From contig DBGCOP010000022.1 in the NCBI GenBank assembly GCA_048360435.1, positions 31,292-95,291 on the forward strand: a DNA stretch of 64,000 nt, read 5' to 3'. Shown piece by piece: positions 59,535 through 64,000 of the stretch (its first letter is position 1; every line of letters starts with the position of its first letter). The notes below the pieces were generated by a model, which saw only the letters and a program-made list of their open reading frames with translations, ran no database searches and had not been told where the DNA came from. Origin of the DNA: Limenecus sp048360435. Lineage in GTDB: Bacteria; Cyanobacteriota; Vampirovibrionia; Gastranaerophilales; Gastranaerophilaceae. The translations under genes were made by a program, and so were the position numbers.

Positions 59535-60878
59535 ATGCAAAATGCAAGAATGAAACCGCCGTCAATGGACGATGTGGTATCAATGTTTCAGGCTTCGGGG
59601 TTGAAAGCCAAACTTATTTTTACTTTCGCAATGATTGCGATTTTTAGATTGGGCGTAGCTCTTCCGCTTTTCGGAATTAACAACGATGTTTTTTCAAGAA
59701 TAGCACAAGGCAACAACATTATCGGTTTTATCGATTTGTTTTCAGGCGGTGCGCTTGCTAATGTATCTATACTCGCTTTAGGTATCGGACCTTACATTAC
59801 GGCCTCAATTATCATGCAGCTTTTGACCGTAATCGTTCCCCATCTTGAACAGCTTCAAAAAGAAGAAGGTGAAGCCGGAAGAAGAAAAATTTCACAGTAT
59901 ACAAGATATTTCACTGTGTTTATTTCCTTCTTTCAGGCAAGCATATTCCTTCTGTATCTTTTACATCAGGCACCGGCTGCAATTCTGCCCGGTGTAAACC
60001 ACATAATGTTTTTTATCGGTTCGGCTGTTATTTTGACAGCAGGTTCCGTATTTGTAATGTGGCTTGCTGAATTGATGACAGAAAAAGGAATCGGAAACGG
60101 CGGTTCGTTGTTGATTTTTGTCGGTATCATTTCCAGAATACCTTATTACTGCGAAAAAACAGGACAACTGGTTGCCAATGATTCTTCGTTGCAGCTGGGA
60201 CTGATTACGCTTCTCGCTATATTCTTTGCCACTATGGTTCTGATTGTTGTTATGCAAGAAGCCGTAAGAAAAGTTCTTATTGTGAACCCTAAACGTCAGG
60301 TGGGCAACAAAATTTATGGCGGTGTGAATACTTATATTCCGTTTAAGATGAATCCGGGCGGTGTTATGCCTATCATCTTCGCTATCGCAATTCTTTTGTT
60401 CCCGACTACGATAATCAGCTTAATCGGACAAACAAATCTCCCCGCAGGTGCTTTGAAAGATGCCATTACCTGGCTGTCAACAACTTTGAGCCCTTCAGGC
60501 TGGGTGCACTATGTGCTGTATTTCTTATTGATTGTTTTCTTAACTTTCTTTTATGCTTCTATTATGCCTAATATGCAGCCAAAAGAAATTGCTAACAATC
60601 TGAAAAAATACGGTTCATCTATCCCCGGCATAAAACCCGGAAAACCCACTGCGGAAGCTTTGGACAAAATTCTTTCAAGAATTACGCTTCTGGGTGCTTT
60701 GAGTCTCGGTATTATAGCCTTGATTCCTTCAGGTGCTTCATATATCACGAACATTACTACTCTTCAGGGTATCGGTGCTACATCTTTAATCATCATGGTT
60801 GGTGTTGCTCTTGACTTTATCAACCAGATTAAGACTCAACTGCTCGCCAGAAACTATGAAAGCTTCTTAAAAGAGTAA
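59535..60878 (+). CDS. secY: Preprotein translocase subunit SecY
   Basis: The main channel protein of the Sec system, 447 residues with ten membrane helices. Signatures are FRLGVALPLFGIN, IALGIGPYITASIIMQLL-like (here LALGIGPYITASIIMQLL), GEAGRRKISQYTRYFT, TEKGIGNGGSLLIF and NPGGVMPIIFA. ATG 59535 follows ttggagaa; a longer frame from 59490 runs through the terminator hairpin and is not credible. A strong terminator ends this transcript at 60887-60931. Confidence 0.97.
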   Translation: MQNARMKPPSMDDVVSMFQASGLKAKLIFTFAMIAIFRLGVALPLFGINNDVFSRIAQGNNIIGFIDLFSGGALANVSILALGIGPYITASIIMQLLTVIVPHLEQLQKEEGEAGRRKISQYTRYFTVFISFFQASIFLLYLLHQAPAAILPGVNHIMFFIGSAVILTAGSVFVMWLAELMTEKGIGNGGSLLIFVGIISRIPYYCEKTGQLVANDSSLQLGLITLLAIFFATMVLIVVMQEAVRKVLIVNPKRQVGNKIYGGVNTYIPFKMNPGGVMPIIFAIAILLFPTTIISLIGQTNLPAGALKDAITWLSTTLSPSGWVHYVLYFLLIVFLTFFYASIMPNMQPKEIANNLKKYGSSIPGIKPGKPTAEALDKILSRITLLGALSLGIIALIPSGASYITNITTLQGIGATSLIIMVGVALDFINQIKTQLLARNYESFLKE

Positions 60879-60886
60879 TAAAAACC

Positions 60887-60931
60887 AAAAATCCTCCCTC
60901 TTGATTCTAAAAAAACAGGGAGGATTTTTTT
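60887..60931 (+). terminator. Terminator after secY
   Basis: AAAATCCTCCCT pairs with AGGGAGGATTTTTTT around an 18-base loop, with a seven-T tail. It separates secY from the non-ribosomal genes that follow. Confidence 0.9.
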
Positions 60932-60954
60932 GTGTTATATGATACAATAACACA

Positions 60955-61554
60955 ATGAAATTTAATTTAATTGAAAAAACTGTTTTTTCTCTTGCAGGAA
61001 TTATTTGTCTATTTTGTGTTGTTCGCGATTACTCGACATCTAATGATATTTTTGTCACAGGTGTCTACGGGTTTATGATAGGGCTGCCTGTTGTTTTTTT
61101 AGTCGGAGTTTATCTTTTGATAAAAAGCGTTGTCTCTGGCACTAACTCAAACTCTAACTATGAGACTAAGACAGTACGAAACGAACCGCCGACTCTTTTT
61201 TCTCAAGAACCTGCACAAAAATGCGAGAACTCTAAGATAAAGAAATTTTCAAAATGCGGATATATGACTTTTGCATTCGTATATGCAGGAATAATTCTTT
61301 TTGCTTTTGCCGGGAAACTATTTCTTTTAGGGATTTTGTTTGTTCCTCTTATACTCGCTGTCTGGTTAGCCGCATTTGTATGTGCGATATACCCTATTGG
61401 AATGTGGATTAGTTCTTTATTATCTGCGCCCGTAAAGCCGCAAGCCGTTAAAAACACACAATTCACCACTGAAGAAGCATGGGGCATAATAGCCTATTTT
61501 GCCGGGCTGATTACGGGTGTATTAGTTTTGTACAATTTCTTTTTTAATAAATAA
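60955..61554 (+). CDS. Orphan multi-pass membrane protein
   Basis: A 199-residue protein with about five helices (8-24, 34-61, 100-118, 122-150, 175-194) and a polar Asn/Ser/Glu-rich loop at 62-95. It has no recognised family and no clear ribosome site. Its ATG comes only 24 bases after the secY terminator; a TATGATACAAT sequence just upstream may be its promoter. It ends one base before the convergent GNAT-like copy 2. Confidence 0.7.
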   Translation: MKFNLIEKTVFSLAGIICLFCVVRDYSTSNDIFVTGVYGFMIGLPVVFLVGVYLLIKSVVSGTNSNSNYETKTVRNEPPTLFSQEPAQKCENSKIKKFSKCGYMTFAFVYAGIILFAFAGKLFLLGILFVPLILAVWLAAFVCAIYPIGMWISSLLSAPVKPQAVKNTQFTTEEAWGIIAYFAGLITGVLVLYNFFFNK

Positions 61555-62424
61555 TTAATGCAGCACAGGGTGTTCTTTAATCCTTCTAAGGTACATTTTG
61601 ACAACATCTTGAGGCATATACATATAAATTCCGCAAAGGTCTGATGTGTCAACTTTTTGACCTTGTGGCGTTTCTTTAATTCTTTCTTCAATTATTTTGT
61701 TCGGGTCATCTGTACCGTATGTTTTTTTGAATTCATAATAGTCAATATCTTTGTCGCTTTTGTCAATTTTGAAAAATTTTCGCCCTCTTTTGTAGTGTGC
61801 CGCATGGGAGTTTAAGTCGGCAGCGGATACGATGTTCGGCGTTATTCCCTCTTTCAGGCAATATTCGATTGCAATTTGGTCTGCGAGGTTTCCTATTCCC
61901 GAGTAAAGCTGTTCATTGTTGTTTTGCAAATAATTAATTGAAACTCTGTCCCCGAATATCTCCAACTCCGGAAAGTCATCAATCAGCCTGCTGTTTTCAA
62001 TTAAAAAGTCATAAATGGGATTGTGTTTTGCCAGCTTCCAGTCATCAATGCTCACAAAACCGATTTCTTCTTTTGTTTTCGGCTCAAGAAAATGATATGT
62101 GACTGTCCATTTGTCTTTTGATTTTGCAATGTCTGCTTCAAACGGTATTTTTTCAATTCTTCCTGTTTCTTTATTTAAAACTTTTTTGTATAAAATGCCT
62201 TTGTCAGAAGAGTTTTGTACGACCTTCAGCGATTGTTTTGTGCCGGAATGAGGACAAATATGGCTTATTATAAATTCTTTTATTTTCGTAGTCTTTTCAA
62301 ATAAATCTTTTGTTAGCGCATTTTTGCTTCCGCAAATCGGGTTAGAAGCTTTCAGCGGCTTTGTTATTGTCTTTTTCAGGGGGGTATGCTGTATTAAACT
62401 GTTAAAATCGTCAATTGAAAACAT
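61555..62424 (-). CDS. GNAT-like orphan protein, copy 2
   Basis: A 289-residue paralogue of 57125-57907, on the opposite strand and at the other side of the rpsE-secY block. Shared features include RIEKIPFE, YHFLEPKTKEEIGFVSIDDW, GDRVSINYLQNN, LYSGIGNLADQIAIEYCL, AAHYKRGRKFF and GIYMYMPQDVVKMYL. The N-terminal 60 residues are different and include an additional NPICGSKNAL / HICPHSGTK part with two Cys. A catalytic role as an acetyltransferase is inference from the SGIG loop. The N-terminal start is not supported by a ribosome site. Confidence 0.65.
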   Translation of the reverse strand: MFSIDDFNSLIQHTPLKKTITKPLKASNPICGSKNALTKDLFEKTTKIKEFIISHICPHSGTKQSLKVVQNSSDKGILYKKVLNKETGRIEKIPFEADIAKSKDKWTVTYHFLEPKTKEEIGFVSIDDWKLAKHNPIYDFLIENSRLIDDFPELEIFGDRVSINYLQNNNEQLYSGIGNLADQIAIEYCLKEGITPNIVSAADLNSHAAHYKRGRKFFKIDKSDKDIDYYEFKKTYGTDDPNKIIEERIKETPQGQKVDTSDLCGIYMYMPQDVVKMYLRRIKEHPVLH

Positions 62425-62467
62425 ATTTTATACAAAACGAAAAATATAAAAATTTGCTATGAAAATT

Positions 62468-63037
62468 TTATGATGAGAATAAAGCAATGATTCCGTTTAT
62501 TCCTCTTGCGACAAGGTCGCATCCGTGCCAGAAAACTGCTGCGAAGAATATCATTGGTGCTGCATAAGCACGCATCATAGCCGGCTGGCTTTTCATGTCT
62601 GAAAACATTATGTTCAGCTTGTCTGAAAAACTCGAATCACAGCGGTCATTTTTGTATTGCTCAAGTATTCTTTCAAATTCCGTGTAATAAACTTTTGCCT
62701 CTTTTGAACGCTTTTCATAAACGGAATGCACTCTGTCTCTGCGTTCTTTTTCTTCTTTTTCTCTGTTTAGTTCCGAAGCACTTTTAGTTTGTGTACGGTT
62801 AGAGTGCAGTATTGTGTCTGCGGCAATTGTTTGATTGTAGATTGTTCTTGCTGTCGGGTCAGACAAAATTTCATAAGCTTCATTAATTTCTTTGAGTCTT
62901 TGCTGGCTTTCTGAAGAATTATTGTTCAAATCCGGATGCCAGCGTTTGACAAGTCGGCGGTAGGCAAGTTTTATTTGCTCATCAGATGCCTGTGTTGAGA
63001 TTTCTAATATGCGATAGTAGTTTCTTTCTGCTGCCAT
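62468..63037 (-). CDS. J-domain protein with C-terminal membrane segment
   Basis: A 189-residue co-chaperone-like protein. The J domain is at 5-68: YYRILEISTQASDEQIKLAYR, HPD at 34-36, NEAYEILSDPTAR. A charged helical linker (KEEKERRDRVHSVYEKRSKEAK) and a hydrophobic C-terminal segment at about 155-187 follow, so it may recruit DnaK to the membrane. There is no Gly/Phe or zinc-finger region. The ATG lies six bases after an extended -10 (TGATATAAT), so the message is probably leaderless. Confidence 0.88.
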   Translation of the reverse strand: MAAERNYYRILEISTQASDEQIKLAYRRLVKRWHPDLNNNSSESQQRLKEINEAYEILSDPTARTIYNQTIAADTILHSNRTQTKSASELNREKEEKERRDRVHSVYEKRSKEAKVYYTEFERILEQYKNDRCDSSFSDKLNIMFSDMKSQPAMMRAYAAPMIFFAAVFWHGCDLVARGINGIIALFSS

Positions 63038-63052
63038 AAATAAATTATATCA
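63038..63052 (-). promoter_or_regulatory. Extended -10 promoter of the J-protein gene
   Basis: On the minus strand TGATATAAT ends six bases before the ATG at 63037, with no ribosome site, so transcription should begin at the start codon. Confidence 0.5.
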
Positions 63053-63095
63053 TATCATATAACAACCATAGCTCGCTGAGAAAAGAAGACAAGGC

Positions 63096-63129
63096 AAAAA
63101 AAAATGCTTACAAAATCGTTGCAAGCATT
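63096..63129 (-). terminator. Minus-strand terminator of the 63.2-kb ncRNA candidate
   Basis: On the minus strand AATGCTTGCAA pairs with TTGTAAGCATT (one G-U wobble), followed by nine T. No protein gene ends here, so it implies a non-coding transcript. Confidence 0.75.
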
Positions 63130-63262
63130 AAATAAACACGAGGATATTAAGAGAGAGAGAGTATATGGATAAAACTTATTAGTCTTGTTTTAGTTTGTAA
63201 GTTTAAAACTTAAAGCTTTGTTAGTTTTGTTTTTTCTTCCTTTAAATTTTTGATTTCCCTTA
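63097..63262 (-). ncRNA. Putative small RNA similar to the one at 30.5 kb
   Basis: On the minus strand ATACTTTATATAAGAGTAAGG (about 63278 to 63258) is a promoter-like element also found, nearly unchanged, before the 30542-30696 RNA. Next come an A/C-rich unstructured stretch, a CTCTCTCTCTC track, a TATCCTCGTG segment and the terminator at 63096-63129. Length, order and composition match the first candidate; the terminators differ in sequence. Confidence 0.5.
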
Positions 63263-63624
63263 CTCTTATATAAAGTATTTTTGAAACTGAAAATTGCCTT
63301 TTTGATTTTTTGTTTGTAAACAAATGTTAACCAATGTGTTGAAAAAGCGCGTAAACAGTATTTGTTTTTTGAAAAATAAAATAATTAGAAAATTAATAAA
63401 ACTTAATACAAAAACCCGAAACGCTTGTGAAACGTGTTTGTTGAACAAGTGCGTTTTTGTTAAATAAGTCACTATATTAAATAAACAAACAATGGCTCGC
63501 TTTCATAAAATCGGTGAAAGTTTAATAAAATCAATGAAAAAAGCTTGCTTGTGAAATTTTAGCATGTAAGATGAGTATACAAGGGCGTATTATGCCCGTT
63601 AATTATACTTGAAAAGAAGGTAAA

Positions 63625-63840
63625 ATGGCAAAAGACGTAATAGAATTTGAAGGCAAGATTTTAGAATCACTACCGAATGCAATGTTCAGAGTTGAACTCG
63701 AAAACGGACACGAAATTCTTGCTCATATATCAGGAAAAATAAGAAAGAATTTCATCAAAATTCTTCCCGGTGACAAAGTAAAGGTCGAAATGACACCGTA
63801 TGATTTGACCAGAGGAAGAATCACTTACAGACTTAAATAA
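63625..63840 (+). CDS. infA: Translation initiation factor IF-1
   Basis: 71 residues with the S1-like fold: MAKDVIEFEGKILESLPNA, MFRVELENGHEILAHISGK, IRKNFIKILPGDKVKVEMTPYDLTRGRI split in the usual order. A ribosome site (agaagg) precedes ATG 63625. It heads the remaining spc/alpha operon (infA, rpmJ), with adk and map absent from their usual place before it. Confidence 0.97.
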   Translation: MAKDVIEFEGKILESLPNAMFRVELENGHEILAHISGKIRKNFIKILPGDKVKVEMTPYDLTRGRITYRLK

Positions 63841-63905
63841 AATATGCTCCCGCCTCTCGGGACATACGCGGCAAAAACAATAAAACACTAGATAAGGAAA
63901 ACAAA

Positions 63906-64000
63906 ATGAAAGTAAGAGCATCAGTTAAAAAAATGTGCAAAGACTGCAAATTCATCAGAAGAAGAGGCAGAATCACAGTTATTTGTAAAAACCCTAAACA
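63906..64000 (+). CDS. rpmJ: 50S ribosomal protein L36 (3' end outside window)
   Basis: 31 codons visible: MKVRASVKKMCKDCKFIRRR then GRITVICKNPK, with zinc ligands C11, C14 and C27 and the first two bases of the expected His codon, so it is the zinc-binding form. ataagg lies 14 bases before the ATG. Cut by the right edge after about five sixths of its length. Confidence 0.95.
   Translation, partial: MKVRASVKKMCKDCKFIRRRGRITVICKNPK

Larger units (their letters stand above)
63038..63624. other. 587-base intergenic region before infA
   Basis: Very AT-rich. It holds the J-protein promoter on the minus strand, a minus-strand ncRNA candidate (63097-63262), a GAGAGAGAGAG track near 63152, and the infA promoter region. 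A 68-codon minus-strand frame at 63266-63472 has no support as a gene. Confidence 0.7.

Noticed and set aside
63266..63472. 68-codon minus-strand frame before infA
   Set aside because: No ribosome site, extreme AT-driven Phe/Lys/Asn composition, no likeness to any family. The start region lies in promoter-like DNA.

Overview
The window is a low-G+C, gene-dense bacterial chromosome segment with about 64 protein-coding genes on both strands. No tRNA, rRNA, CRISPR array, transposase or phage structural gene was seen. It mixes conserved core genes (proBA, hisG, mazG, fba, dprA, lepA, gpmI, rsmI, rimI, rimO, polA, dus, rpsE-rpmD-rplO-secY, infA, rpmJ) with many lineage-specific proteins. Signs of a diderm anaerobe or fermenter related to Cyanobacteria include an AMIN-domain exported protein, a BioY transporter, a glutathione locus and a long TPR protein with a signal peptide. 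Several orphan proteins carry a short N-terminal F-G/F-K motif. My best guess is a gut Melainabacteria/Vampirovibrionia (Gastranaerophilales) genome; this is inference from style and content, not proof.

Layout. 1-6.4 kb: proline genes proA and proB, split by an opposite-strand papain-like gene, then LCP-hisG-mazG. 6.4-19.7 kb: fba with a structured 3' region, orphan proteins including one with an ADP-ribosyltransferase-like C-terminus, a lytic transglycosylase, a histidine kinase/response regulator pair, a SIS isomerase, dprA and a glycosyltransferase. 18.4-20.0 kb: a 1.55-kb island bounded by direct repeats of the lepA 3' end. It holds a toxin-like gene and a divergent small membrane gene whose 3' end is also duplicated. 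20-30.4 kb: lepA, an HTH regulator with a large dyad operator, a metallopeptidase, gpmI, two corrinoid/iron-sulfur protein subunits of the Wood-Ljungdahl pathway (acsD-acsC), DHH phosphoesterase, a YihY membrane protein and a cation exchanger. 30.4-45.7 kb: rsmI, a CMP-sugar synthetase, a DciA-like protein, bioY, rimI, an AMIN protein, an AAA+ ATPase, glyoxalase-gshB-gshA and rimO. 45.7-57 kb: an ABC-F ATPase, polA, a membrane protein plus metallopeptidase pair, GIY-YIG, dus and the TPR protein. 57-64 kb: part of the ribosomal spc operon, interrupted between secY and infA by three foreign genes and flanked by two copies of a GNAT-like orphan family.

The most unusual material is non-coding or modular. 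It comprises the lepA-tail island, a three-way-junction RNA after fba, two similar roughly 160-nt putative ncRNAs at 30.5 and 63.2 kb, a Shine-Dalgarno-rich small RNA candidate at 40.1 kb, three putative leaderless promoters (histidine kinase, acsD, J-protein) and several perfect operator-like palindromes. Functional assignments of core genes rest on recognised family motifs. Those of the orphan genes are left open.
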